The notes under the pieces were generated by a model that was not told where the DNA came from, did no database searches, and saw only the letters and a program-made list of their open reading frames with translations. Positions 42,301 through 50,067 of a stretch of 64,000 nucleotides of DNA are shown piece by piece. Position 1 is the first letter of the stretch; each line of letters opens with the position of its first letter. Source of the stretch: JAZDPK01 sp043797615 (GTDB lineage Bacteria > Patescibacteriota > Patescibacteriia > UBA11705 > JABHMO01); NCBI GenBank assembly GCA_043797615.1, contig JAZDPK010000030.1, positions 1 through 64,000 of the forward strand. The letters are read 5' to 3'. Made by a program: the position numbers and the translations under genes.

Positions 42301-43451
42301 AAGTAAACGTAATAATATTGTTTGTCTTCATGCCCGGAATGAAAATGGTGAAAATATGACACTGGATTATAGCAAAACATCTTATGATTGCTTGTCGCCG
42401 CAATTTCACGGCCGCTTTTTGTCTTGAATGTGATCAATTTGACCGTTTTTTTATTTTTATTGACGTGGTTCACTTTGCTGTAGCTCAAATATCCTTTTCC
42501 AACTGCGGTGGCGACCTCATTTCCTTTTACTATTTTATCGATTCTGACGTTTCCGTGCTTGGTCATAATCAAACTGTCTCCCGGCAAGCATTGGTCGTCG
42601 TCCCCGACAACATTGATATTTTTTTTCGGACCGGCCAAAAGTTTGATCAATTCGTATTGCACGAAATTCGTGTCCTGAAACTCGTCAACCAAAATATATT
42701 TGAACTGCTTGCGGTATTTATTCAGAATAAGCGGCCGCTCTCTCAGCAATTTGACCGCGTACATGAGCAAATCGCCGAAATCCAGGCTGTCGTTTTCCAA
42801 CAATATCTGCTGGTAAACATGATAAGCGTTCGCCACTTCGCCAATGCGCATGATTTCCGATTTGATCAGCTCTTTCTTTTCCGCTTCGTTAAATTCGCTA
42901 AGGTCGAATTGCTTGACAAAGGAAGTCGAATCGGAATTCAATTTTATTTCCTCGGCGTAATCAAGATAGCTTTGCGGATAAATCCCCTCGTCTTTGCAGC
43001 GGGAAAAATGCTTGAGCAAAGCGTGGATGAATTTCGCCGGATTGCCGATCGGCCGGTAATAATCAAGATTGAACCGATCCAGATTTTTTCGAACTAAAAG
43101 CCAGGCCTCGGTTTCGTCGAGCAGTTTGTAATTGTTCGGCAGGCCGATGTCGATCGCGTGCCTCTTGATCAATTTGTCGGCAAAGGCGTGGAACGTGGAA
43201 ACCCACAGATCAACGTAGCCGTAAGGCAGCATAAGATCGATGCGCTCTTCCATTTCCTGCGCCGCCTTGTCCGTGAACGTCAAAGCCAGCACTTCGTCGA
43301 CATTCGCATTCTTTTCCGTAATCAGCCAGGCAATGCGCGCCGTAATGACCCGCGTCTTGCCCGTGCCGGCGCCGGCAACAATAAGCATCGGCCCGTCGCC
43401 GTGCATGATGGCGGATTTCTGCTGTTCGTTTGAATCGGAGATAATGCTCAT
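39357..43451 (-). CDS. UvrD-like helicase with PD-(D/E)XK nuclease domain, interrupted by an intein
   Basis: A 1364-residue precursor. The N-extein has the Q motif, Walker A (AGAGTGKT), TFTDKAAQEM and DEFQDT; motif III GDDDQS-IYKFRGA is split between Q and S by a 371-residue intein (41478-42590). The C-extein continues with SF1 motifs (TIHSAKGLEYPYVFIPNL, VAMTRAKRGLYFS) and then an AddB/RecB-type nuclease (GRIDRIDDVD, EIIDYKTGK) with cysteines that could hold a 4Fe-4S cluster (NCPLQYKF; VCQYCGYKDIC). The spliced product is about 993 residues, likely for recombination or repair. ATG 43451 (MSIISDSNEQQ) is preferred. Confidence 0.93.
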   Translation of the reverse strand: MSIISDSNEQQKSAIMHGDGPMLIVAGAGTGKTRVITARIAWLITEKNANVDEVLALTFTDKAAQEMEERIDLMLPYGYVDLWVSTFHAFADKLIKRHAIDIGLPNNYKLLDETEAWLLVRKNLDRFNLDYYRPIGNPAKFIHALLKHFSRCKDEGIYPQSYLDYAEEIKLNSDSTSFVKQFDLSEFNEAEKKELIKSEIMRIGEVANAYHVYQQILLENDSLDFGDLLMYAVKLLRERPLILNKYRKQFKYILVDEFQDTNFVQYELIKLLAGPKKNINVVGDDDQCLPGDSLIMTKHGNVRIDKIVKGNEVATAVGKGYLSYSKVNHVNKNKKTVKLITFKTKSGREIAATSNHKMFCYNPVSYFHHFHSGHEDKQYYYVYLMQKQELGWRLGITNDLSVRLRLERSADKIVAVKSCENEEEARYMETLLSLKYGIPTVCFQERDGIMTKRKWSEKLYRDLNVEEGVRRLAKDFNIDLDSHQFCLDAVNRGDKVRIKINLELCQRNYRSKHTKGIFLQTPQVLHCLSLETSHKPTIDKLKKMGFVMQDAKKSGKRLRIASADLPYLGKIAKKIQNETGGIIEHYLKAGKAKSNVNKALVMPTSNVLKGMFLPVVTKKGIIYDQIIDRKEKEKTIFVYDLEVDRTHNYVANGILVHNSIYKFRGASISNIMQFKEDFPEAKEVVLTENFRSCQEILDLAYKFIVQNNPYRLEAKLGIDKKLKSNLKENCCISHIHKATGEDEARFVVDKIIELQKRNNALWSDFAILVRANDTANIFINLFEQANIPYQFLAMKGLYNKPIVLDILNYFKMLDNYHESSAVFRVLNFEFLHIAPDQAAKLAHYAKEKTMSLFEAVKQAAAIPGITPETLASLNKIIVQIEKDSAIAKMKKPSEILLSFMYNSGYLAHVQKKKEREVREEIDYLNQFLKKIQQFETNANDPRLKDLMELFKLEQEAGESGRLIFDLETGPETVKIMTIHSAKGLEYPYVFIPNLVDRKFPTDERTETISIPDALIKENIPEGDFHLEEERRLFYVAMTRAKRGLYFSSADNYGGAREKKLSRFLTELGYKKEEYEKCVKKDQTVFDGVQSAERKGVEKEFNYELPKSFSFSQMRTYENCPLQYKFANILKIQTFGGPQLTFGSVIHAALQKFLEQCSLAQSNVQPDLFVAKEQKPNIEILSLENLYKIYDECWSDDWYENKAQKEDYYKKGKEHLKNFHQTFRETMPAVKFLEQTFHMKIGDCNFSGRIDRIDDVDNGKVEIIDYKTGKAPDESKLSTDDRRQLVFYQIAAEEVLKLPVASLKYYYLDENKFVPFIAKENDKIKLKERFLENIEQIKKQNFAPCPSQFVCQYCGYKDICEYKKI
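41478..42590 (-). other. Intein with GIY-YIG-like endonuclease domain
   Basis: It starts CLPGDSLI (block A), has TSNHKMF (block B), and ends VYDLEVDRTHNYVANGILVHN-S (blocks F and G, next residue Ser), so all splicing residues are present. At intein residues 92-152 YYYVYLMQ...GWRLGITNDLSVRL...EEEARYMETLLSLKYGI matches GIY-YIG (first strand, YIG-like LGIT-N, Arg, and the EA-x-x-x-E helix). No LAGLIDADG motif is seen. The rest is basic and may bind DNA. Confidence 0.88.
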
Positions 43452-43522
43452 ATGAGGATATTTTAGCATGAACGGACGTTTTTGCGCAATGCGCTGTTTT
43501 ATTTTATAACTTTTTAAAAATT

Positions 43523-43554
43523 AAACTCACAGTCCGGTGTTGAACTGTGAGTTT
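43523..43554 (-). terminator. Terminator of the 43563 gene
   Basis: AAACTCACAGT / ACTGTGAGTTT perfect stem; AATTTTTAAAAAG follows on minus. Confidence 0.82.
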
Positions 43555-43562
43555 GGCCTGGA

Positions 43563-43871
43563 TCAAACCACGGCTTGGCGCAATTGGTGAATCGCCCTAT
43601 CGATGATGAGCGGGATCACCTTCTCCTTGTATCCGGTAGCTTCGGCGATCTCGGCATAGTCATGGTACTGACCATCTTCGAGGCCGAAATTCATGACCAG
43701 TACTTGCCGGACGCTGGGACACATCATTTGAAGCTGCGCTTTGACCGCTTCCAACGCATTTTCCCTGTCCTCCCGCTTGGCCAGGGCTATCAGGGTTTCT
43801 TCCGGAGAATCATCGGTCGCCGGATTGAAAACCGCCATTCTCTTTCTTTCGATCAAATTTTTTCCCACCAT
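43563..43871 (-). CDS. Sigma-70 region-4-only protein
   Basis: A 102-residue protein. SPEETLIALAKREDRENALEAVKAQLQMMCPSVRQVLVMNFGLEDGQYHDYAEIAEATGYKEKVIPLIIDRAIHQLRQ has the layout of RpoD region 4 (L-x-x-R-x-x-x-V-x-x-x-x-fGL-x-d-G, two-helix HTH, end -A-x-x-x-L-R). Regions 1-3 are absent, so it cannot be a full sigma factor; it may bind -35 DNA or the beta-flap as a regulator. SD CAGGAGG, its own promoter and terminator make it a single-gene unit. Confidence 0.7.
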   Translation of the reverse strand: MVGKNLIERKRMAVFNPATDDSPEETLIALAKREDRENALEAVKAQLQMMCPSVRQVLVMNFGLEDGQYHDYAEIAEATGYKEKVIPLIIDRAIHQLRQAVV

Positions 43872-43930
43872 TTTTTCCTCCTGTTAAATTTTGTTTTTAT
43901 GCAATAAACATAATGCGCGACGAACTATAC

Positions 43931-43959
43931 AGCATACACCATTTTTAGTAATTTGTCAA
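43931..43959 (-). promoter_or_regulatory. Promoter of the sigma-4-like gene
   Basis: Minus strand TTGACA, 17 bp, TATGCT. Confidence 0.85.
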
Positions 43960-44045
43960 TAGAAACGTTTATTTAACTATGGTTCTATAATAATTTTAGA
44001 CAAAAAAATAAAGCGCTGGTATTAGCCAATGTCTTATTTTGTATT

Positions 44046-45206
44046 TTAAATTGACTCAATCCCCCAAATTTTACCGCGTCCGGAATTGCCTCTATCATCC
44101 ACATTGTTTTTCAGCCGCTCGCCGATCATGTCCGCGATCTGCCGCATTTTGCCGGCGTTCAATTTGCCGTTTTCAAGCAGATAATCTTTTGATTCTTTCA
44201 GCGATATTACGCCGGCGGTCGCCGAGCCGAACTTTTCGATTTCATCGGCGCTCCGTTTCACGCTCTTGCCGTTTGCCGTTTGAAAATCCAAATTGCCGAT
44301 ATAATTTTTTATCTTCTTTTCATATCCTCCCTTTCGGCAAATGTTTTTTATCGCAGTTTGCATTTTTCCGTTTATAATATCAAACACTTCTCTCGCCTCC
44401 TCGCTGTTCAATCCGGGCAAAGTTAAAATGAACTCTTCGCCGCCGGTGGCGCGGATCACCGACGACTCAATGCCTGTTTGTTTAATTTTATTTTTTAAAT
44501 TTTCTGGAATGGAATTTAATTCCTCCTGCATAATGCGGCTCGCGGTCATCAGACTGATATCGCCGAGCTTATGCCCGCCGGTTTCGTTTATCGCTTTTAA
44601 ATTATCAAAATCCAACGAAATCATGGCGTAGTCAAAACCTTTCTTGTCGGCCTTGCGCAATTCAGACGGAATTATTCCGGACAGATATTCATAATTTTTC
44701 GTCAATGTCAGGTTGTCGTAATAGCGGTCGGATTGAAGGCTTCGCATTGTTTTCATTATTTCCTCAAAACGCTTTTTTTTTGTCGAAACAATCCTCTCTT
44801 CCATTTTTTTAAAACTCTTGGCCAATTTGTCGGCAACCAGCGATTCGCCGTTTTGTTCAGCAAAACGCATGCGTTCTTGCAATATTTTTTCCAACGCCAT
44901 TTGCGCCGCATTGCACTCATTCAAGACAAATTCGGTAACTTTTCCATTGTCGCTCGCGTCCATATTTGCCATTGTGTTTTCGGAAATAACGAATGAATTT
45001 CTGGATTTTTTCTTTTGTTTTTCAGTAATAATGTTCGCGGCATCGACGATCCTTCCAAAACGTTTTTTTTGGTTTTTTAAGATCAAATTACGCCAAAATT
45101 CGTTTTTATCCATGTCCGATTTATTTGCAAAATCGTTGATGCTTTTGTAAACCTCTTTGTATGTTTTTCCTTTCGCATTTTCTTTGAACTTTTGGGCGAC
45201 CTCCAC
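44046..45206 (-). CDS. C-terminal part of a tandem GGDEF protein (frameshifted)
   Basis: 386 residues from an in-frame GTG. The second GGDEF domain is complete: YAMISLDFDNLKAINETGGHKLGD, RATGGEEFILTLPG and ATAGVISL. Upstream of the GTG the frame stays open and coding-like back to about 45390: GFEIGTVTVAAVHVDFNEDS...VAQKFKENAKGKTYKEV is the missing end of the first GGDEF domain, but no start codon lies there. It is therefore the continuation of the 45350 ORF through a -1 shift. It may make or bind c-di-GMP; no EAL domain is seen in the window. Confidence 0.85.
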   Translation of the reverse strand: MEVAQKFKENAKGKTYKEVYKSINDFANKSDMDKNEFWRNLILKNQKKRFGRIVDAANIITEKQKKKSRNSFVISENTMANMDASDNGKVTEFVLNECNAAQMALEKILQERMRFAEQNGESLVADKLAKSFKKMEERIVSTKKKRFEEIMKTMRSLQSDRYYDNLTLTKNYEYLSGIIPSELRKADKKGFDYAMISLDFDNLKAINETGGHKLGDISLMTASRIMQEELNSIPENLKNKIKQTGIESSVIRATGGEEFILTLPGLNSEEAREVFDIINGKMQTAIKNICRKGGYEKKIKNYIGNLDFQTANGKSVKRSADEIEKFGSATAGVISLKESKDYLLENGKLNAGKMRQIADMIGERLKNNVDDRGNSGRGKIWGIESI

Positions 45207-45349
45207 ATTTTCGCCAAATTCGATTTCAACCGTATTGATAATTTCCGCCAGATCAGAATCGGTTATTTCCGAATCTTCGTTGAAATCAACGTGTACGGCG
45301 GCGACGGTGACCGTACCGATTTCAAATCCAAAATCATTTTTGATTTGCG

Positions 45350-46210
45350 TTAAGGATTTTTTTTCTTCACCCTCCGCCGTTTGATCGCTTTTTTCAATTC
45401 AAGGACAAAATCCGCCGGTTCGATTTCATTGGTAAATTCAAACGCTTTGATTTTCTTCGCTTGCGCTTTGGCTGATTTGAACTCCGGCTTTTTAATCATT
45501 TCCGAATTGAATTCTGACCGATTGCGGCTTTCCGTTAAAATCGCGTTTTCCAGAAAATCAATCGTTGCGTTCGGTTTGTTCATTTGCGCGTCAAGATCTT
45601 TGAAAATTTCGTTCAACGCCTGGTTTATTTTATTTTTTATTTCCAGCGCTTTATCGATAATTTGCTGCTTGGAAAGCTGCTTTTCAACGAGAATAAAAAT
45701 TTCTTCGCCGCCGAGGCGCGCGGAAAAGCCGCTATCCTTGGTGCATTCGAGCAAAACCTGCCCGACTTTTTGCAAAGCAATATCGCCGAACGTATGGGAA
45801 AACTCATTGTAAGCCTTGAAAAAATCAATGTCCATACTGACGACGGAAATTGTTCTTATCTTATCCGAAGAATTTTCAACGGCTTTGAAATATTCGATTC
45901 CTTTTTTAAACAATCCTCTCCGGTTTTCCAAATGCGTCAATCCATCCATGTCCACCGATTCTTCGAACCGTTCCAGTAATCCGGCGGCCGCAGTCAATTC
46001 ATCTTCCGCAAATTCGCCTTTCAAATCGGTTTTCAAAATCTCGGGCAATCGCACTTGCTTAGAAATATCCTGCAATTCATTTTCAATTTTCTTCTTTTTC
46101 GCGACAAGCCAGGCGTTTTCCTTGGCCGATAAAAAATCATTCGACCGTTTTCCCTGTTCGCCTGCCAGAGTTGCCAGCGCCAATATGTTGTTCGCTTCGT
46201 TTTTATGCAT
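45350..46210 (-). CDS. N-terminal part of a tandem GGDEF protein (frameshifted)
   Basis: 286 residues. After a helical N-terminus, DGLTHLENRRGLFKK...VSMDIDFFKAYNEFSHTFGD...ARLGGEEIFILVEK is a GGDEF domain with motif GGEEI. An insert follows and the domain breaks off at AIKRRRVKKKNP before its last strand. A run of eight A (45357-45364 on the minus strand, reading AAG-AAA-AAA-AAT) marks the end. The remaining strand and a second GGDEF lie in the -1 frame directly downstream. Homopolymer error or programmed slippage are both possible. Confidence 0.85.
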   Translation of the reverse strand: MHKNEANNILALATLAGEQGKRSNDFLSAKENAWLVAKKKKIENELQDISKQVRLPEILKTDLKGEFAEDELTAAAGLLERFEESVDMDGLTHLENRRGLFKKGIEYFKAVENSSDKIRTISVVSMDIDFFKAYNEFSHTFGDIALQKVGQVLLECTKDSGFSARLGGEEIFILVEKQLSKQQIIDKALEIKNKINQALNEIFKDLDAQMNKPNATIDFLENAILTESRNRSEFNSEMIKKPEFKSAKAQAKKIKAFEFTNEIEPADFVLELKKAIKRRRVKKKNP

Positions 46211-46266
46211 AAATTTGATATTTAATTATACAGGCATTATACAACAGCTTTATCGTTAAAAAAAGA

Positions 46267-46296
46267 AAAGCCTTGTTCGATTGCGAACCAGGCTTT
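46267..46296 (-). terminator. Terminator of the 46295 gene
   Basis: AAGCCTGGTTC / GAACAAGGCTT stem, then TTCTTTTTTT on minus. Confidence 0.88.
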
Positions 46297-46432
46297 AGTT
46301 GATTTTCACCCCGCGCTTTTCAGCGATTTGCCGGAGTTTCAATTCAACCAAGTCCAGCATTTTTTCGCTTACTTTTTCGCTAAACTTCGGCTTTTTTAAT
46401 CCACGCTTGCGCTTTCCTTTCTTAACGTTCAT
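46295..46432 (-). CDS. Very basic small protein, 45 aa
   Basis: MNVKKGKRKRGLKKPKFSE followed by a helix (EKMLDLVELKLRQIAEKRG). About one third Lys/Arg, which suggests RNA or DNA binding or a ribosome-associated peptide. The start at 46432 is fixed by GGAGGTG 6 bp upstream; an in-frame upstream ATG has no SD. Own promoter and terminator. Confidence 0.72.
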   Translation of the reverse strand: MNVKKGKRKRGLKKPKFSEKVSEKMLDLVELKLRQIAEKRGVKIN

Positions 46433-46467
46433 TTTTGCACCTCCGAAATTTTTACTTGTGTTGTATG

Positions 46468-46496
46468 AATTTAGCATAATTAAAAAGCATTGTCAA
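46468..46496 (-). promoter_or_regulatory. Promoter of the 46295 gene
   Basis: Minus strand TTGACA, 17 bp, TAAATT. Confidence 0.82.
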
Positions 46497-46506
46497 ATCC
46501 ATGCTA

Positions 46507-46534
46507 TTGCCATTTATTACAATAATAATATAAT
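46507..46534 (+). promoter_or_regulatory. Promoter of the 46572 gene
   Basis: TTGCCA, 16 bp, TATAAT, divergent from the promoter at 46468. Confidence 0.65.
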
Positions 46535-46571
46535 AAACTGGCTTCAACCATTTATAAACCGGAGGTAAAAC

Positions 46572-46772
46572 ATGGAATTCTGTCCAAGATGCGCGAACAT
46601 TCTGATTGAAAAAGAGACTCATCTTGCTTGCAGCAGCAAAGGATGTTCATACGCTATTCGAAAAAAAACGATTGAATCCGATCCAAGAAGAAAAACTGTC
46701 AATCGCATCAACGAGCGCGCCGGACTGCAGGGACTGACCAGAGACGGCCGGTCGGTGCTCGGAAACAGATAA
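46572..46772 (+). CDS. Small zinc-ribbon protein, 66 aa
   Basis: FCPRCANILIEKETHLACSSKGCSY has the C-x2-C ... C-x4-C pattern of an RpoM/TFS-type N-terminal zinc ribbon. The C-terminal half is basic (SDPRRKTVNRINERAG) and may bind nucleic acid. GGAGG precedes ATG 46572. It is divergent from the 45-aa basic protein and has its own terminator. Role unknown. Confidence 0.72.
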   Translation: MEFCPRCANILIEKETHLACSSKGCSYAIRKKTIESDPRRKTVNRINERAGLQGLTRDGRSVLGNR

Positions 46773-46779
46773 CGCTCGC

Positions 46780-46808
46780 AAAAGAGCGAACCTAAAAGGA
46801 TCGCTCTT
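46780..46808. terminator. Bidirectional terminator, 46572 gene and cvpA
   Basis: AAAGAGCGA / TCGCTCTTT stem between convergent genes. Confidence 0.8.
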
Positions 46809-46813
46809 TAAAT

Positions 46814-47320
46814 TTACATGAATGATTTGATGCTTTTCAGGGCTTGCGGAAAAAGAGGGATGAACATCAAGGCGATTTTCAACAACGTTTTGGCGACAAC
46901 GGACGCGGCCATCTGGTCCATGACCCAGTCGCTTAGCGGATATTTCAGCATGAAGAACAGAACGATCGACAGAATGAAAATCCCCTCGGCGAATCCAAGG
47001 ATCAGACCGAGCAAACGGTCAAAACTGGCGATGAAAGGAAGCACCGTGATTATCTGGAAAATCTTGCCGAATGCCCAGAACAGCAGGCTGATGATTTTGA
47101 TGGAAACGCCGAAAATCAAAATGAACGCGATGATGTGCGCCAAATTCGATCCGCCGAACCAGGCGCCGACCAGGAGGTAATACCGGCTGGCGACGACCGC
47201 CGCGAGAATAAGTCCGATGATCGAGCCGAGCGATTCCAGAAAGCCTTTTTTAAATCCGAGCAGCGCGATGATTAAAATTATTCCGAGCAAAATGTAATCA
47301 AGCGTGACCATATATTTCAT
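46814..47320 (-). CDS. cvpA: CvpA family membrane protein
   Basis: A 168-residue protein with four hydrophobic helices and the CvpA opening (LDYILLGIILIIALLGFKKGFLESLGSIIGLILA). The family is needed for colicin V export and envelope homeostasis in E. coli; its precise role is unclear. Length is normal. It is separated from tatD by about 130 bp of word-repeat DNA. Confidence 0.85.
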   Translation of the reverse strand: MKYMVTLDYILLGIILIIALLGFKKGFLESLGSIIGLILAAVVASRYYLLVGAWFGGSNLAHIIAFILIFGVSIKIISLLFWAFGKIFQIITVLPFIASFDRLLGLILGFAEGIFILSIVLFFMLKYPLSDWVMDQMAASVVAKTLLKIALMFIPLFPQALKSIKSFM

Positions 47321-47452
47321 TGATCATTTATGTTTGAATTATAGCATATTCAATTGTTTGGTGGAATATGTCCGCCGGTTTCATATTATAGCCTATGAAG
47401 CCGCAATCTTTTGAAATTTGTAATTATTTGTAAATTTGTATATTTGTAGAGA

Positions 47453-48319
47453 TTAGTAATTCGTAACGAACAGATTTCTCGCGTTTTCATCTGTTATCTT
47501 TTCCGCTTTTTCAACTGTCCATCCTTTGATCTCCGCAATTTTTTTTACGACAAACTCGACGTACTTCGGTTCGTTGCGCTTGCCGCGATAAGGAACCGGC
47601 GCAAGATACGGGCAATCGGTTTCCGCCAGGATGCGGTTTTCCGGAATTTCTTTCAATATTTTTTCCAGCTTTCCGGTTTTATCGAAAGTGATGATGCCGT
47701 TGAAGCCGAAATAAAATCCCAGGTCCAGAAAAGTTTTCACCGTTTCCATTGGACCGACGTAGCAATGCAGTACGCCGCCCTTGTCTGGCATGTTTTCTTT
47801 CAAAATCTCCAGCATATCGGCGTACGCTTCTTCAATATTTTCCTTCGTGCCGCGGCAATGCAGGATCATCGGCAATTTCAATTCATCCGCCAATTTTATA
47901 TGTTCGATAAAAACTTTTTTTTGCTTTTCTTTTTTTTCCGCGATTGCAGTGTTTTCTTGATTTTTTGATTTATTGATTTCTTGATTCAAGTGGAAATAAT
48001 CCAAACCGGTCTCTCCGATGGCAACGACTTTTTTATTGTCCGCCATCTTTTTATAATCTTCAGAATCAAAATCTTCTCTTTTCGATTTGAACATCGCGCC
48101 ATCTTCTTTCACTTCCATTTCTTCCAAATGAATCGGATGCAAACCGATCGCCGCGTAAACGTTTTTAAATCGTTCCGCCATTTCCTTCGCCCGCTCGCTG
48201 GTTGAAAATTGAGAGCCGACCAAAATCAAGCCGAGATTGTTTTTCTCGGCTTCCTGCAGGATTTCTTCCGAATCGTTTTTAAACGCGTTGAAATTCACGT
48301 GCGCGTGGGTATCGAACAT
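47453..48319 (-). CDS. TatD family metal-dependent hydrolase with repeat-coded insertion
   Basis: A 288-residue TIM-barrel nuclease. Metal ligands are visible: DTHAHVN (H-x-H), GETGLDYF (Glu), ILHCRG and LHCYVG (His), ETDCPYLAP (Asp). It cleaves DNA ends or D-amino-acyl groups depending on the homologue. After LDYF about 20 extra hydrophilic residues (NQEINKSKNQENTAIAEKKE) appear where the barrel normally continues; they are encoded by reiterated TTGATTT words on the plus strand (47950-47990). Follows metG, a frequent neighbour. Confidence 0.92.
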   Translation of the reverse strand: MFDTHAHVNFNAFKNDSEEILQEAEKNNLGLILVGSQFSTSERAKEMAERFKNVYAAIGLHPIHLEEMEVKEDGAMFKSKREDFDSEDYKKMADNKKVVAIGETGLDYFHLNQEINKSKNQENTAIAEKKEKQKKVFIEHIKLADELKLPMILHCRGTKENIEEAYADMLEILKENMPDKGGVLHCYVGPMETVKTFLDLGFYFGFNGIITFDKTGKLEKILKEIPENRILAETDCPYLAPVPYRGKRNEPKYVEFVVKKIAEIKGWTVEKAEKITDENARNLFVTNY

Positions 48320-48334
48320 ATTTTACAATAATCC

Positions 48335-48488
48335 GAATTAACACAATCAAAAAAAATTAAACATCCGAATGCTCCGAATATTCTTAGGACTAAATAACAT
48401 TAGTAGTTTGCATTCGAAGAATTCGGATATATTTATTCGGATTATACATTGAGAGAATTCGGACTTTCCTCTTCATTCGGATTATGCA
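48335..48488. repeat. ATTCGGAT-word inverted repeat between tatD and metG
   Basis: Multiple ATCCGAAT/CTCCGAAT words on the left face GAATTCGGAT, ATTCGGATTAT and GAATTCGGAC on the right. 48378-48470 is a diverged copy of 22618-22700. Confidence 0.8.
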
Positions 48489-48489
48489 T

Positions 48490-50007
48490 TTATTTTCTAA
48501 CGAACAGCGGTTCTACTTTCCCGATCTTCGTCCCTGCTTTTAATCCGTTGATTTTTTGCGCTTTTTCGAATTTAACGTCTTTTTCGCCGATGACATCGCG
48601 AATATTTTTCGCCGCCGCCGGAAGAATCGGATCAATCAACCAAGATAAATGGCGGATTATTTCCAAGAGATTGTAGATGATCTGATCGATTTCATCTTGC
48701 TTGCTTGCTTTCGCCAAATGCCACGGTTTTTTTTCATCGATGTAACCGTCGCACCACTGTATCAATTTCCAAATTTCTTTTATATTTTCGAATATTTTGC
48801 AATCTTCGTAATTCGCATCGATCGTTTGCCATAACCTTGATAAATCAAAATTAGCCGTAAATTTCGCTTTTGGAACTTTGGAACCGCAATATTTTTCATC
48901 CATGCTGACGACGCGGCTGACCAGATTGCCTAGTCCGTTCGCCAGATCAGAATTATATTTCACTGTAAAATCGTCGGCTTTCACATCGCCGTCCGTTTCC
49001 GCCGGAAACTGCGAGAGAATCAAATATCGCGCCGCGTCTTGGCCGAATTCCGCGACCAAATTATTCGGATCAATCACGTTGCCCACGGTCTTGCTCATTT
49101 TCTGGCCGTTGATTGTCATGTAGCCGTGGATGAAAATCGCTTTCGGCAATTCCGCGCCAAGGCTGATCAGCATCGCCGGCCAGATCAAGGTGTGGAATTT
49201 CAAAATGTCTTTTCCGATGACATGCAGATCCGCCGGCCAAAAATTTTTGAATAATTTCCCTTTCGGGTATCCAAGGCCGGAAATGTAATTGATGAGCGCG
49301 TCAACCCAGACGTAAACGGTTTGCTTTTTGTCCCACGGAATCGGGATTCCCCACTTCACGTTTTCGCGGCTGATCGCCACGTCTTCCAGCCCGCCTTCGA
49401 TAAAACCGAGCACTTCCTTTTTCCGCGTTTCCGGCAGAATTTTTAATTCATTGTCGCTGATTTTCTGCTTTAAAATTACAGCATAGTCGGATAATTTCAA
49501 ATACCAGTTTTCCTCATTCAACAATTGCGGAGCAATGTCATGGTCAGGACATTTTCCATTGACTAAATCGCTTTCCTTTTTGTACGATTCGCAGCCCACG
49601 CAATACAAGCCTTCGTAATTTCCTTTGTAAATAAAATGATTGGCAAGCGGCGTTTGTGCTTCTTTCAGTTTCAATAAAACTTGCTCAACGATTTCCATAT
49701 GCCGCGGTTCTGTCGTGCGGATGAAATCGTTGTTTGAAATGTTCAAATTTTTCCAAGCTTTTTTGTAAAGCTCAGAAATTTTATCGGTGAATTCTTGCGG
49801 CGTTTTACCGGTTTTTTCCGCCGCTTGCGCCACTTTCGCGCCATGCTCGTCCGTGCCGGCCAGAAACCAAACGTTTTTTTCGCCGGATTTAAAGCGATTG
49901 TATCGAGATAAAACATCTGCGATCAGTGTGGTGTACGCGTGGCCGATGTGCGGCGCGTTGTTCAAGTAATAAATCGGAGTGGTAACGTAGAATTTATTTT
50001 TTGCCAT
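48490..50007 (-). CDS. metG: Methionyl-tRNA synthetase
   Basis: A 505-residue class I synthetase: PIYYLNNAPHIGHAYTTL (HIGH), the zinc knuckle CVGCESYKKESDLVNGKCPDHD with only part of the four-cysteine set (C-x2-C ... C-x2-H), WVDALINY, and KMSKTVGN (KMSKS). The C-terminal EMAP-like tRNA-binding domain is absent, so it is the short form. It follows rsmI on the same strand, with tatD after it. Confidence 0.96.
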   Translation of the reverse strand: MAKNKFYVTTPIYYLNNAPHIGHAYTTLIADVLSRYNRFKSGEKNVWFLAGTDEHGAKVAQAAEKTGKTPQEFTDKISELYKKAWKNLNISNNDFIRTTEPRHMEIVEQVLLKLKEAQTPLANHFIYKGNYEGLYCVGCESYKKESDLVNGKCPDHDIAPQLLNEENWYLKLSDYAVILKQKISDNELKILPETRKKEVLGFIEGGLEDVAISRENVKWGIPIPWDKKQTVYVWVDALINYISGLGYPKGKLFKNFWPADLHVIGKDILKFHTLIWPAMLISLGAELPKAIFIHGYMTINGQKMSKTVGNVIDPNNLVAEFGQDAARYLILSQFPAETDGDVKADDFTVKYNSDLANGLGNLVSRVVSMDEKYCGSKVPKAKFTANFDLSRLWQTIDANYEDCKIFENIKEIWKLIQWCDGYIDEKKPWHLAKASKQDEIDQIIYNLLEIIRHLSWLIDPILPAAAKNIRDVIGEKDVKFEKAQKINGLKAGTKIGKVEPLFVRK

Positions 50008-50067
50008 ATGTATTGGTTAACTAGTTAACTGGTTTACTGGCTTGCCATGAACCGAGCTTATTCTGGT

